Origin: Linum tenue
Taxonomy: Eukaryota; Streptophyta; Magnoliopsida; Malpighiales; Linaceae
DNA length: 64,000 nucleotides
NCBI GenBank assembly: GCA_946122785.1
Contig: CAMGYJ010000007.1
Location: 43,859,587-43,923,586, forward strand
Direction of reading: 5' to 3'
Part shown: piece after piece, positions 11,828 to 25,294 of the stretch
How positions within the stretch are numbered: the first letter of the stretch is position 1
Layout of the letters: every line of letters starts with the position of its first letter
Position numbers and translations under genes: made by a program
The notes under the pieces: generated by a model
What the model was told of the DNA's origin: nothing
Database searches by the model: none
Seen by the model: the letters and a program-made list of their open reading frames with translations, nothing else

Positions 11828-13890
11828 CTAGAGTTTGAGTTTGGTGATATCAATTCTCGGCAGAGCGTAGGAGTAGGCCTCGTAGTTGATCGTTTGACCC
11901 AGACTGCTTAATTTGGTTAGGGTTGTAATGAGATCCACCTAGAACAGAACATCATTGTTCACATTGTATCAGAAAATCCAAACAAGACACGAAAAGTAGA
12001 GGCATGTCGATGTCCAAGTTACCTCGTAATCTGTCTCGGACACAGTCTCTCGACTGCGCTGGTACTTCTGGACCCACGGTGCCACATCAGGGTCTGCAGC
12101 CAGCATAGCCTCAGTGGCAGCTTGATCTGGCCCCAGGAATGCAGACATGACCGCAAGCTGCAGCAACCATAATTCAGTCCTAGTTTCTATTCATGGTGCT
12201 CTTAGGAGTAGGGAGAAAATTGCAATAAAGTAGTGTACCTGGCGAGGACCTAGTCCGACTGCTGAGAACTTGTCTTTCATCTCCTGCACAGTGGCTTTAT
12301 CCCATTGAGGAACCCTGCCTTCAGGATCGGGTTCTGTTGCATCTGCCCTGCCCATCTGCTTATCGAATAACCCCCACTGCCCATTTGAGCCATATGCAGA
12401 GTACAACAGCGACCCTTTCTCTTCATTTCCACCACACTTGCGGATTGCTGATGCTAGGAATGTAGCCTTGAGAGCACTTTGTGCTGTCCGAAGAAGCATA
12501 GTTAGTCGCATGATTAGGAATGATGCAAAAAATTGCAGGTTGAATGCAAATTTGTGAGCTATCCAATTTATGTAGTTGCTAGTAATATCATACAACAAAA
12601 CCTGCAAACTGGACAAGGTCTGCATAGGAGATAGGTCCACCCTTGGAGGTTGAATCAATCTCCTTCTTCGCTTCTTCTAGTACGTCTAAGGCTGCAGACA
12701 GTCCCTTGTTTTCAGGTCTGTTTATCTCTGAACTTCACGGGGAACCGCAGCAACATTTGGCAACAAGGAAAACTCAGAGAATGCATACCGAGATTAAGTG
12801 AGTTGAGTACATTGCCAGAAATGACACTATCTTTACTAAATATCAATTACCTGAATCGTACTGATCCGTTTGGTCCTCCAGTTTTGGTAGCCTACAAACT
12901 TAAATCATGTCTTCCCCAAAATTAGCTTTACTACTTCTTTCCAAACTGAAACTGACCACAAAGAGACTGAAAGAAAAGGAACTGCTAAGGTTTTCATTTG
13001 TTCTGCTTTTTCGTGCCTGACCTTGTCATACGTCATGGCATCGTTGAGGGCCAATGTCAGCAATGATGGAATGATTTCAGGCTTTGCCTGGTAATACAAA
13101 TGACCACAATTACATTACCTCTTCAGTAAGGAAAGAACTAGGACATGAAGACTTGCACCAGCAAACCCAGTGGGAAAACAAACAGAGCCGTTACCTTTAT
13201 TGCAGTGAAGAGTGTACTCTTTACAGTGGCTGATGAGAAACAAAGGAACAAAGACATGAGCTTTGACTTGAAACTGGCTCTTTGCTCTCACATACATAAC
13301 CTAGAGGAAGTTTTCAAGCGACAGTTGGTTACTTACACTGGAATTCGGATCGTTGTTTGCGTTGGATGAGATCAGCGGCGGTAGCCATTTCAACAAGGGA
13401 CCCTGAGCTTCCCACGAGTTCCTAAACAACTCAAATCATCATAATACTATTTGAATTTTTTTTGCAGACTGGATAGATAGACATGTACATTAATCAGCTA
13501 CCAGCTACATTATGCAGCAGAGCAATAGAGCGAAAAATGAATTTGGTGGAATTCTGTATTACCAGGGCAATAGTAGCACCAAAGCATGTTAAAACATGTC
13601 TTCTCTGGATATGGAAAATGCCCTCTCCACCACCAACTCCATCCGTCTCAATTTTACTACACCGAATTGCTGCAGTAGTAGTACCCTGCCCATTTTATCC
13701 AGGAAAAACCAACACAAAACATCAGGCCAGAAAAAATTCCAGCAGGGAACCGAATAATCCAATCAAAACCCAGAAAGAAGAGAATACTACTCACTGGAAG
13801 AGATCTAGATGAAGCAGCATTACTGGTGGAGCTCAAAGATGTGAGATGGACCAGAGAAGGCGCGACAGTTGTCAAGAAAGAAACTCCCAT
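11828..13890 (-). CDS. TL29: Thylakoid lumenal 29 kDa protein TL29 (APX4-like)
   Basis: Chloroplast lumen protein of the class I peroxidase fold, associated with photosystem II. The Arabidopsis homologue, annotated APX4, is reported to lack ascorbate peroxidase activity. Ten minus-strand exons join in phase: 13795-13890, 13563-13685, 13337-13421, 13195-13229, 13022-13087, 12851-12891, 12602-12732, 12239-12483, 12023-12157 and 11828-11938, giving 355 residues. The N-terminus is a bipartite transit peptide: a Ser/Thr-rich stromal part, then a twin-arginine signal (QRRHVL, Arg60-Arg61), a hydrophobic stretch, and MATAAD at the likely lumen cleavage site near residue 88. Family landmarks include AKPEIIPSLLTLALNDAM, LASAIRKCGGNEEKG, VGLGPRQLAVMSAFLGPDQ and WVQKYQRSRETVSETDYE. 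The start has the family N-terminus MGVSFL. No breaks were seen. Confidence 0.95.
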
Positions 13891-14697
13891 TGCTGCCTGT
13901 TTCTCTCTGTGGCTTGATGATGCTGAGAACAAAGAGAGAAGGCAAAGGCAAACCCAGTATCAGGCAAAGGATAGTGAAGGTTTGGGGTGGGCTACCTTTG
14001 CTTGCTTACGTGTATAGAGTGCATGGTTTTAATTAGTTCTGCTTGATTGGAAAAGGAGCTGGCGTTATCCTATCCCTGCCTTGCTGGAAGAACCAGCAGC
14101 TACTGGACCAGGCCGGTTCGCCCACAACCCGCACAGAACCGGGTTTCTGACCGTGTTGAGTCCAAATGGTGATTAAAAAGCCACCAACTTTTATTCCATT
14201 GACATTGAAAAAGAACTCAAAAACAGTGCACTGAGAATGGAGATCAACCAAACAACAAACGAACTTTCTTTTTATTTCAAGCAAAACCAAAACCATACAA
14301 AGGTATCCCCCTCAACTAAAAGAATTTGATTTCTACTAATACTTCCACTAACTAAGAGGGAGATCCTGCCCAATCTTCCTCAAATCAGACCTCGTTTGAA
14401 CAAGAGTAAAGTGGCCTCCCCTTGTTGCAGATACAAATCCTCTATATTCCTAATTCTCCTCCCCCACTCCTCCAAAGAAATCTAAACAGAGCAGAAACTT
14501 CTGCAGAGTTCACAACTCACAAATATCATATGTACATTCCGTATCCCCCCCGGACCCACAACCAGCTTCTGCTGTCCCTCCCTCTGGTTGCTGCTCATCC
14601 TCAACTTTGGGAGATATCCTGGCTTGGCTGTACAGGGATGTCTGCTGTCTGTCTCGAAAGACAAAAAGAGTCCTCTACGGTTTGGAAGTCAGTCAGT
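13891..14697. other. TL29 promoter side and 3' flank of the next gene
   Basis: About 800 bases between the TL29 start and the stop codon of the minus-strand fucosyltransferase-like gene. It should hold the TL29 promoter and 5' leader (right of 13890) and the neighbour's 3' untranslated region. No coding region with domain or splice support was seen. Confidence 0.45.
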
Positions 14698-17600
14698 CTA
14701 CCTAATTGCAGAAGAGGTGCCTGTGCTCGATGATGGTTGTCTCTGACATAAACAATCCGGTAAGGGATTTACATAGAACGCTTCTTCCGAACGAAACCTA
14801 TCCATGCCTTTAGTTCCTGAGATGGGTCCTTTCCTCTTCCTTGGGGATCCTTGCCTGTCCAACCACATCATAAAAATAGATCCAACTTTTGGTAAACACA
14901 ATCCACATAATAGGCACAACAGCAGGCTTCTTCTTTGCACATTTGCATCATTAGTTCGAAAAGAAAAGGGCACATAAGTACCGTTTCTTGTGCAGTTCGA
15001 TGACACGGGTAGCAAGATTTTTGCCTTCTTTCAATTTCCCCCTTTCAACTTTGTCAAAAAGACGAACGAGCAATTTCCTGTTCAGGAAAAGGCAAAAACC
15101 AAATTCAGGAACAACTTCAACAGATATGCTGCTTGTTGCCTGTTGGAAATAAAAACTACCCACATAGAGAAAGGAAAACAAAAACTTCTTCTTGTACCTG
15201 TCTGGTGACACGGTTTTTCTGTGTCCTAGATAACGACGATGACCTTCAACTGCCCTTGCCATGTTACCAGAGTATGTTGGGATGAAGACAGCACTTGCGA
15301 CAGACACAATATAGTCGAGAGCCGCCATTTGAGAAGCGTGTTTGCGAAATGGTTCAAGCTCTTCAACTGAAGCCAATTTTTCCTGCAACATATTATTATA
15401 AAATAAATTCAACAAGTACGCCATAGGATAGCCGACTTGTGTAATCTGGACCACCATATGTATTTGACATTGGAAGTTTTACCAAATCACCAATTCAGTC
15501 CTGTACCTTGCTCATTAATAAAGGATAGCGGGACAAGAGTTCACCCATATGAGCATCACCACCATATATTTCCCCAGCAGCAATATATATGGGTGTGTTT
15601 GATGGGTACCCAAGAGCTGTAAGAAACATAGCAACCTCTGTTGGAGTTAAGGGGCAATAGCCTTTGGACCGCTGCTCCTCAGAATCAATATCTTTGATTT
15701 TCCAGTAAGACGTGTCGTCCCTGCAAAGAAGTTTGAAACTTAAATGTTCATTGAACTAGTAGCAGAAAAATATATTTTTACGAACATGCAACACTACTTT
15801 TGCAACCTCTTACCTGATCTTCTTCAGTTCCTCAGCTTCGGAAGCAGACAAACCATGTGTGCACCCACTGAATGCAAGCATGTCTTTCTCATATCGCAAA
15901 TGCAAGGCAATATAAGGACCATAAGCTCTCATTCGATCCACCAATAACTACATTATGTAAATAAACGGGTATTAACGTATTATTCTCAACTATGCCACTG
16001 ACAGTTGGTGGACAAATAGCAAAAACATCAGGAATCGCTGACGGATAAATTTCTTACTTTTCCCATGGCTTCAATTTGAGGTGAAAACCGGAGAGCTTCA
16101 TAGCATGCGCGGCAACGTAGCTTCTGGATATCTGGAGGAAGATTATTATTTGCTAGGCGGGAATCTGATTTAGCAGCTCGAATAACCTATGAACAATTGA
16201 GCGATAAAACTATCAGATAATAGCAAGTGCTGCTCTTTTTTACCAGGTCCAGAAGATGAGTAGTACGCCAGAGAGTTTGCAAAATGGCAAACCTTATAAT
16301 CTTCCCAAAGGCTAGTGATCTCTTCCTGGTAGTAATCCATCCCAGACCAGCTTCTGAAATGCTTAACTGCTTTAGTGACGCCCAACATGTCCTTGGGAAG
16401 TTTTCTCACAATTTTAACATCACTAGCCAGAGAACTGATGAAATAGTCCTCATCGAAAACATCTGAAAAGTTGCTGCAAGGTTGGGGGAAAAAAGAATTG
16501 TGATGTTGCAGTTACCAAAAAGCCACAAAAATAAAAAAAACCCGAACAAGCAAAGGCTTGAATGAATAATAATATAATTACCTAGTGTCTTGCCAAAAAG
16601 AATTTTTATCCAGCTCAGGAACCACAAGAGTGGCATTAATGATACGAGCAACAGCAACCATATCACAAATCTACAGTAAAATTATGACCCTTCATTAGAT
16701 TGACTTGAAACTAAAGGAATCATAGGTTCCTCGCAGAAGAAAATTTAATTACTTTCTTTTTTCGTGAACTCAAATCCAATTACGAAAATCCATCAGTCTC
16801 CTGTAAAGCTACAGAATAAAGGCTAAATATGGAATGTGATTCTGCTGGATCATAGCAACGGACAGCAAAAATTTAACTTGCATAATCGAGAGGAACAATG
16901 TAAATGCTTCGAGACCCTGAACTTTATGGAGACCAACCATACATAGAGACAACCCCAGAAATCACCTGGCCAGTGTTCATGATCGATAAGAACATAAAAG
17001 AGTTAACATTGAGACAACCCAACTAAACCAAAGTCGAAACTGGTGTGGCATTTGAACAAAGCAAGAGTGCAGCCAAAATAGGATAATACTGCAAGCATGA
17101 GACCTATTCACTCTCAGATGATTCGGCTTCTAAGAGACCACCTATCTGAAGAACAAAATGGCGGTCTGAGAGCATAGTCTAGATAGGGAAAAAAATAATT
17201 CAACCATCACAATAAGTCTACCACGAAACATCAACAACTGCCTTAATTTATCAAACAGAGATATCAAATTCAAAAGGAGAAATTTTTTAAGAAGCTGAAT
17301 ACACACCCCGGCTCTCATCTGGTTAAGCCCGCCATTTGTATGAACTAATAGGTAACCACTAGACTCTCCAGGAGCTGAGGAGGATTCGGGAACAATAGCA
17401 AAGTTAGCACAAAGGATAAAGAAGACAGACAAACAAGAAAGCTCACATAACAACCACAAAAAAAAGGTGTATGCTTGCCTGTATAGTTCGAACTAGGCTC
17501 CACGCAGGGAGAATAATCACGATTCGGCGGAGGCTTCCATAGCTTCAGAGCAGGTACAGCATTAATACCTTCCAACTGTCGAATCTAATGGAAGTGAAAA

Positions 17601-18668
17601 CATGAAAGAAGCATGACTGTTTGTATATAAAAATGTACACCTAATAATTCTTCACCATCATCATCATCTTAATCATCATATTACTCCAACCCACCAATTT
17701 TCCGGACTATAAACACAACGACACCGAATCCCAACTCAGGATGATTAGTGATCGGGCAAAAAGCTTCTATCTTGTTTCATAATTTCTCTTTTATATTTTA
17801 CCCCCTTTCCTATCCTGTCAAATACAACAAGCTTACAGGTTTAGATATTAGACCTGGTGAGGACCAATTGGTGCCTTGGAATGGGGTGGAACAACCTCTC
17901 TACTCCAGCTCTGTTGCTGTTCAGTCCTGCCCTTCTGCAAATTTATTCAGTTACGTATTAAAGGAAAAGAAAATGATTCATCAAACAACCCTAATGAAGG
18001 GAAAAGGGAAAGAACAATGGAACTGATTTGTCAGCCAACTACCACAGTAAAGAGCAATGAAAGGGAAACCACCTCACCAACACGAGAAGTGAAGGGGTGA
18101 AGCCTGGGAAACCAAAAAAAGCTAAAATTTGCTTAAACAGAAACGAAAGCAAATCTAACTAATAACGTTACCTATTCCTTTCTTGTGCCAGAATTTACAC
18201 GCAACAGTAAAGCAAGTAGGGCGGAAGAAACAGGAAATAACGAGAGAATCTAAGAAATCAATCCAATTCCGGTTAACATTTTAAATTTACCCAGAAAAGA
18301 AAGCTCTAAACTTACAGAAATCTATCGCCCATACTGAATTAAACCCATCAAACAGAGAAAAAGATCACAGAGCTTGTCCATAGCAAAAACAGCAACAACA
18401 ACAACAACAAAATAAACCCAAATGAAAGCAGAAAGAGCAAAACCCAAGAAACGAAGAAAGGTGGGGGGGAAGCCAATAGACGACGAACCTGAGTGGTGGT
18501 AGTGGGGAGCTTGTAAGGATCAGGCAATACGGGAACTCTGGAAGGGAAGACCTGAACGTGCACGTGTACGGAGAGCACGGCCACCATCGCGAATGCGCAA
18601 ATGGCGCACGTTATCATCTTCCTCATCACCGCCACGGCCCTCAACCGCCGCTTTGCCGGCACCATCAT
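14698..18668 (-). CDS. O-fucosyltransferase-like type II membrane protein (plant GT65-related family)
   Basis: Predicted Golgi glycosyltransferase of the large plant O-fucosyltransferase family (formerly DUF246). Donor GDP-fucose is inferred from the family; the acceptor is unknown. Twelve minus-strand exons join in phase: 18489-18668, 17854-17934, 17479-17584, 17307-17374, 16582-16670, 16293-16473, 16058-16186, 15814-15947, 15507-15720, 15198-15382, 14982-15077 and 14698-14854, giving 539 residues. A short basic N-terminus ([10 protein letters not shown]) precedes one membrane segment at about residues 18-40. Family motifs follow: [15 protein letters not shown] then [53 protein letters not shown]; and [20 protein letters not shown] near the C-terminus. 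Intron 3 has a GC donor (ACAG then gcaagc), which is the only junction giving the family-conserved NYTAPGES reading. The gene spans 4 kb and looks intact. Confidence 0.93.
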
Positions 18669-18874
18669 TTTTGGAGGAGAAGAAAGGAACCCAATACCCC
18701 CGAAAGATGAAAAGAAGTGGCAAAAAATCGGAAATCTTCGTTTGCCCGGAAAGAAAAGAATTCAGCAAGAAGCGGCCATTGCTGTAAGAAAAAGAAGATC
18801 GAAGGGGAAGGGCAGAAGAGATCAAAGTGCCAGTAGTGTAAACACACCGTCTGTCTCTGCGTAAGCCCCGCAGT

Positions 18875-18903
18875 GAGAGAGAGAGAGAGAGACAGAGAGA
18901 GAG
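18875..18903. repeat. GA/CT microsatellite upstream of the fucosyltransferase-like gene
   Basis: A GA dinucleotide run with one interruption (GACA), about 200 bases upstream of the minus-strand start codon. On the gene's own strand it reads as a CT-rich tract, a common feature of plant 5' leaders and core promoters. Any regulatory role is inferred. Confidence 0.6.
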
Positions 18904-19289
18904 TGAAGGAAGCGGGTCGGGTCAGGAGAAGGGGGGATGGGCTTTTTAATTTTATTTTTTTTGCCGTTGGTGTCGTGGGTTTTAAGGAGGAGGGAGGATT
19001 TGGTTTACCGTTTCTTAATTAGATTTGGTTGCTTAATTATCCAAGATAATTTATTGGGGGAAGTGTGATGAGAGAGACAAAATTTATGGAAGAGTTTGGA
19101 GGGAATTACAACTGCTTTTATTCCAATTCTTAAATTTTCTTTTCTTGTTTGCTTGTTTTAGTTATTCACTAATTTGTCTCTCTTCTTTTAAATTACTATA
19201 ACTAGATAATTCATACAGTTGAGTCAAATCAAAAGGATCCAATGGAGGAAATAGGCTGACGAGATGGGTTGGTAACTAGGCTCTATAGA

Positions 19290-22200
19290 ACATGGAGTTG
19301 GACAGATTTCGATCATTTGTTGATGTTGCAGGGTTAATTACTCGACTTGGGATTTAAAGGTCCTCCATTCACACGGTCTAACTGATAAGGACTAGACACA
19401 CGTATTCTTGAACGACTTGATCGTGATTTAGCTAATGATCTTATTATCAATTCGTGGCCTAATGTGCAGGTTAGTCATTTATCGGATCTTGGCTCAGACC
19501 ATCAGATGTTGTTGAGATGCTTAGAGATGAGAATGGAGGTATTCCTTTTGACGAATTAGATAAAGGTATAGTTGCAGGGGGTTTTTCCAACACCTGTTTC
19601 TTTCAAATGGTAACTCGCCCCGCTTTGTGGTGAATGCTTTAGGCCTTCCCCTCAAAGTCTCTACATAGTAGAATTCATACCTATATGCCCCAGCCTCGTG
19701 GGATGATATCAAACGAGCAACATTTAGTATTGGTCTTGGACAAGCACCGTGCTCGGATGGATTCACTGCGACCTTCTTTCAGGAATATTGGGATGTAATT
19801 GGCGAGTCAGTGTGTGTGACAGCTCTATCATTTTTCCAATCTGGTTGACTATTGCATAACTTCAACCATACCTTACTCATCTTGATTCCAAAGGTTCCAC
19901 ATGGCGAGTTCATGAAGCAGATGCCAATTGGGTTGTGTCAGCTGCTTTACAAGATTATTTAAAAGGTATTGTCTTACATATAGAGCCTAATTTTCCATTG
20001 GTGATCAGCGACTCTCAAAATGGATTTGTATAAGGGAGAGATATGTCAGACAACATTCTCATCGCTCAGGTGGTCATGCAATTCTTGAAAACAAAACTCA
20101 TGGTTGTGACAAATGGATGACATTGAAGCTAGACATGGAGAAGCATATGATAGAGTAGAATGGGGTGTCCACTTTGCGATAATGGAGGCTCTGATGTATG
20201 GTGCACAATGGATTAAGTGGGTAAAGGATTGTGTGACGATGATCTCTTTTTTGTTTTGTTGAATGGCGTGGAGCACGAATACTTTCAGCCACAAAGGGAC
20301 ATTAGACAAGGTGGCTTGTTGTCTCCCCTTCTCTTTGCTATCTATACCGAAGCTTTTAGACAATGATCTCTAATGCTTTTGGTTCGTATCAATTGCATGG
20401 TTTGAAGATCCATCGGTTAGCTCCGACAACTTTGCATTCAGTCTTCATTGATGATTCATATATGTTCTTGTGTGCGTTTTTGCCTAAATACACTCAGTCG
20501 TCTTAATCTTTTGAATATAAATGAAGAGCCAAGCAGCCAACGTATCAATCTACACATGTATTATGTATGTTCCATTTCGAATGTAGCAGAACAAGAGGCA
20601 AATGATCTTGTGGGGTTCATGGGAGTCTTCAATTTGGGCCTTGGGCAAATACTTAGGTTTGTCTTCTCAAGTCAAGTGCTCCAAGTATATGTTCTTTCAA
20701 TTTCTAGAAGATGCACTTGTTATCGGAACTAGAGGTCGAAAGCTATTTCATTGGCACCCAAAGAAGTGGTGATTAAGACAATTAGATTTGCCACTCCGAT
20801 GTACACAATGTTTTCCTTCACATTACTATCTATGAGCTGTCATAGATTAAATAGTCAACTTGCTTATTTTTTATGGTCCAATTAGGATAATGATGATGGG
20901 ATGCATTGATTTCTTGTATAGCAGTGTGTATCAATAAGTTTTAGGGTGGGTTGTGCTTCCAAGATTTTGACTTGTTCAATGTGGCGGTTATGGCCAAGCA
21001 ACCTTGGTAGGTCCACAAGTCTCATAATTCCACCTTTGCTCATATGTATAAGGAAAGGTATCGCCCCGATATAACTCCCTTAATGCTCATGTGGGTAGCC
21101 AACCTTCATGGGCATGTCAGGGTGTCCTTGAAAGCAAGATTCTTCTTAAGAAGGGGTTCCAATGGCAGGATTGCAGAACAACAATCTATTTCACAGACGC
21201 TTGGCTTCCCTCTTCCCCGCCTTCATCACTAACGCTTCTGTCGGGGATATCACTTGCTAATCCCTTTGTTACGTCACTCATCCATCCACTTACCAGAACA
21301 TGGAATGAAAAATTTTTACGAGTCACATTTACTGGTGACAATGTGAAGTAGATTGTATCCATCCCCTTCATCCCCACATATTTGGCATTTTTCCAACATC
21401 GGTCATTACACTGTGAAGTTGGGGTAGGGTATCAACTACTTTCAGTGGCGCATAATCCTTTATTTGATACTCTGCCTCCAACATCTTGACTAGAAATTTG
21501 TGAAGACTTTATGGAATCTGCCTATACCTTCTAAGTTGAAGTTCTTCTAGTGGCGTGTTGTGCAAGGCTTCTTACACTTTAGGGTGATACTTCAGTCGAA
21601 ATCCTTGTGTTCCTCTAATATATATCCAGTGTGCTCGGATGATGCTAAAACTATATCTCATTGTTTTTTCTCTTGCAAGATTGCATGGGCATCATGGTTG
21701 CTGAAGGAGCACATCCGGCAGGTCATATGCAACCTTTCTCTTCACTTAGCCTGACATAATCTTTTATTATCCATGCAGATGTGTAAGGTTGTGATTGCTT
21801 ATGTAGTATTCTTATATTGGAGGTTATGGAAGGGGTGTTGCTGGATGACGTATGATCATATTCAGTATGGGTTATAGGTATAATATGCCCCTCTACTATG
21901 ACGTTTTATCAAACATGCCCCTCTACTATTTTTTACATCAAACATGCCCCTGTACTTTGAAAAAATTATCAAACATGCCCTTCTGTTAAGATTTCCATTG
22001 ATAAAATCGTCAATCATGGTTGAACCGAGATTTAGACGACCCGACATCGGCAAATGGGAGCGAAAATGTCAGTTTTTGCTCCCGTTTTATTTCTCTGGTT
22101 CTCTTCAAAGTGAAATTATTTGAATGATTTGACTATAAAAAAGAATAAAAAAATTCTAAAGTGAAATTATTAGGGATATTTTAGACATTTGTGCCGCCCA

Positions 22201-22450
22201 AACCAAAGTTCGACCTTGGTTAACGGTTTTTGGATGAAAATTTAAACAAAAGGGCATGTTTGATCATTTTTACAAAGTACAGGAGCATGTTTGATGTAAA
22301 CAATAGTATAAGGGCATGTTTGATAAAACGTCATAATAGAGGGGCATATTATACCTATAACCCTATTCAGTATTTACAGGGAACTTTCTTCCAATTGTAT
22401 AGAGCTCAAGTAGATGAGTGGCTTTCTTTATATTTTTGTGGTTGTTTCAT
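19290..22450 (+). mobile_element. Degenerate LINE (L1-type non-LTR retrotransposon)
   Basis: Reading the three plus frames in turn recovers pieces of a plant LINE ORF2. There is an endonuclease C-terminus near 19320-19510, with phrases like DLGFKGPPFT and SDLGSDHQ. Reverse transcriptase phrases follow near 19860-20370 (LILIPKVPHG; DMSDNILIAQ; RDIRQGGLLSPLLFAIYTE). A zinc-binding domain after the reverse transcriptase lies near 21520-21720 (KIAWASW). Frames change repeatedly and stop codons are frequent, so it is long dead. The characteristic catalytic aspartate box is not cleanly readable. The element is split by the inverted-repeat element at 21869-22363, and LINE-like sequence resumes after it. 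The exact ends were not found. Confidence 0.75.
21869..22363. mobile_element. Mutator-like foldback MITE with 10-bp target duplication
   Basis: A 495-base element with long terminal inverted repeats. The left end starts GGGTTATAGGTATAATATGC and the right end is its reverse complement (GCATATTATACCTATAACCC). The arms extend for over 100 bases, with repeated internal phrases such as CAAACATGCCCCT. Both sides carry TATTCAGTAT (21859-21868 and 22364-22373), a perfect 10-base direct repeat. Long inverted repeats plus a 9-11 base target duplication are the hallmark of Mutator-like elements. No transposase is present, so it is non-autonomous. It sits inside the LINE remnant. Confidence 0.88.
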
Positions 22451-24904
22451 ATAGCTTTCTTTCTTTTAGATTTATGCTCTTAGCCGACATGCATTATTTT
22501 GATTCGACGTGATTCCATGCTTTCTTATTGTTAACATTGATCTTCTCGGTTTATTTCTTCAAGTCATAATCTCGGTCTCATAAACACAGTATAACACATA
22601 TAGAGTTATATGTTATAGGATGGATGTAAAAATCTCATTTCCTCTTTTAGAAGTTTTAAAGATGAAGGACTACATAAGAACACCAATACCTTACATTTCA
22701 ATGAAAGCAAAACAAACATAACAAACAAATAGAACAAGAAAAAATAAACACATCGAAAGGAAACTACACTTTCGCTTGATTATATAGTACTGAGCATAAC
22801 TCTCAACTAATACATGGGGAAGTAAATGTGATTAGTGACACTCGTAGGAAATAAAGAGAGGGTCTTCTTAATAACCAAATGAGCTATCTTATTATTCTCA
22901 TACCCACGTACTAAACAATAAAACTGCCTCAAATGAAAGTCGTCGAATCTCCCCTAGAATCACATCACCCCTTACATATCTGAAAGTTCACTAGTTGACC
23001 TTGTCTATCATGACCTTTACATCACCTTACATTTGAACGTGTTAGAGCCCATCTAGCTACACCACCTAAATTCATCATGCAAAGGCATCAACTCCACCAA
23101 CACCAGATCCTATAACAATTAACAATCGATGAAGAAAATACGGTGCCATGACCATCCCACCAGCCACATCCAAAATCACCATCCCTCCTAATTTGAACCC
23201 ATTGAAAAACCAACGATTTGTCTTAATTTAGGTACCAAATTTTATCGTAAAAAACCAACAAGCAAACAAACCTTGGAGTGGTGGGAAAGTAGGGATAGAA
23301 AACGGGTGGGGCGGGCATCTCACTACCCAAACCTGCTTTGCATCAAGCACGGGCCAGGTTGGATAATAATCATGTGGGTACTGGCAGGCAGGTCTACTCA
23401 TTCTCACATTACATTTGAAAAAATAAATGTGAAAAAAGTTTCTCTTATATGATAAAACGAAATAAAATACTTTATAAATGAAAAGTAGTGATAATATTTA
23501 TTATCAGTAATTGAGTTCAAATAATTGAAAGATAAGCCATGTAAATAGATATCGATGAAAATTAAGATAAGCCATGTAAAAAATGAGATATGGTTGGACG
23601 GGACAAGTTGAAAGTAGTAACTTTTACCTTACCTCACGCGCTACAGCAGGTCGAGTAATATCCATTCAGTACGAATTATGTCCGATAATTACCCGAGGTT
23701 CACATTGCTATCGTTAGTGGGAGGTGGATAAAGATTAAAGAGTGTGAATCTCAAGATGGCTGGGTTTAATGCGGGTATGGTGACTGCATGGCTGTCATGT
23801 GCAGTGTAAGTGGGTGTGTGTGAGTGTGGGTTGATGGTGATCCAATGGTATTTCAATTAATTAATCGCAAACCCCCTGGATTTCAGGCTACTAAGTAAAT
23901 CGGATTTATCATCCTAATATTCATTATCGTTAGATCAAATTCTATAGCTTTTTTTTTATAAAATCAGTTTCCAAAGTTAATCCCAGGCATAATCATAATA
24001 ATTAGAACTATATATCGGTATTACATGATGTCATGATGAGATTGAGATGTTTGTTGGTCCGGTATCTTCTCAAGTTCGATTCTCGTAACTTACTATCGTG
24101 ATGTAAATTTTTTTGGTGACTCAATCATAAACCCTAATTACTCGCTCTCGTCGATTAATTTGTCGGATTTTCAAAGACACCACTAATCGAAATAGTGTCC
24201 GTGTATACAAAACTATGAGACTTTCACAAAAATGACACTTACTTGATTGAATCCTTATACCACAAAGGTGAATTTCCTATCGTATTTGTTTAATTAAATG
24301 TGTGCAACCTTGCATTGTTTCCATAACAAATGTGAACAAAAGCAACAATGTGACGACGGCAATTGGCAGGCAGGTGCGCTTTGGAATTTCAGGCCAGTGG
24401 GAGCCGCAGCAGTCTAGCCAGCCAGCACCAGCGGGCTCTGCCTTCACCTTCTCCGCCCTTCTTCCCAAACGGAAATCGCAAAACTGCATCTGTCTTCTTC
24501 TCGTACAATCAATGGGATGAGTGAATCCTACTCACATGACAAAATGTGCAAAGGAGAAAAGACAAAGAAATAATTGGGTCTTGGCCGTACGTAGCCAGCT
24601 ACGTGCTACTACTAGAAGACGAATTCCAGTATAAATTCTTGCACATTATTGCAGGAACAATGCTTTCTCTCGTGACACACTCAACTCTCTCTATTTGTCC
24701 GTTTTCTTTCTTCCACCCTGGGGAAAAGACCAAGTAAGATCTATGTAGGGTGGGATTCATGATTTCCTCATGCAACTAATTTTGGGCCTTTTCACAAAAA
24801 AAGTGCCAACACAGAGAGACAAACGTAAACCTGCTAGCATATATGCGCTGCAACTAGGGTTACTAGCTTCTCCATCCAAGAACTGATCATATGCTAATTT
24901 GACA
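22451..24904. other. AT-rich intergenic DNA with possible hAT-like relic
   Basis: No gene was recognised. A GC-richer patch starting near 23290 (AGGGATAGAAAACGGGTGGG) with repeated GGGC/GGGT words resembles the ends of non-autonomous hAT elements. I could not find a matching opposite end or target duplication, so this stays tentative. The last 300 bases, where a left LTR of the Copia element would be expected, do not resemble its right LTR apart from the final 15 or so bases. Confidence 0.4.
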
Positions 24905-25294
24905 TGGTATCATAGCCTCTCTACTGATTCGTTAGGTGTTTCTTTGCGACACATTTGTTCACAATTTTTGGCAGTCGGCTTCTGCGATGGCGACGACAGG
25001 TTCTTGCTTGCTGCGTTCGATTTCTTGTCCGGAGGTTTTGCGGTGTGTTGGGAGTTGGGTGCTTGTTTCAGGAGGTTTATTTGGCTAAATCACGCGGTTG
25101 TTGTTGTTTGTTTTTTAGGGGTGTGTATTCGTTCTTCTTGGTGCCTACTCTATGGATTCCTCAAAGCTCAACTCAGTCTCCATCAAGTTTGACGGTAAGA
25201 ATTTTCCATTGTGAGAGTTTCAATTCTGAAACTTTGTTGCAGGGGAAAGTTTTTGGGTGTTTTGAATGGAGAGATTAAGGCTCTAACGGGTGAC

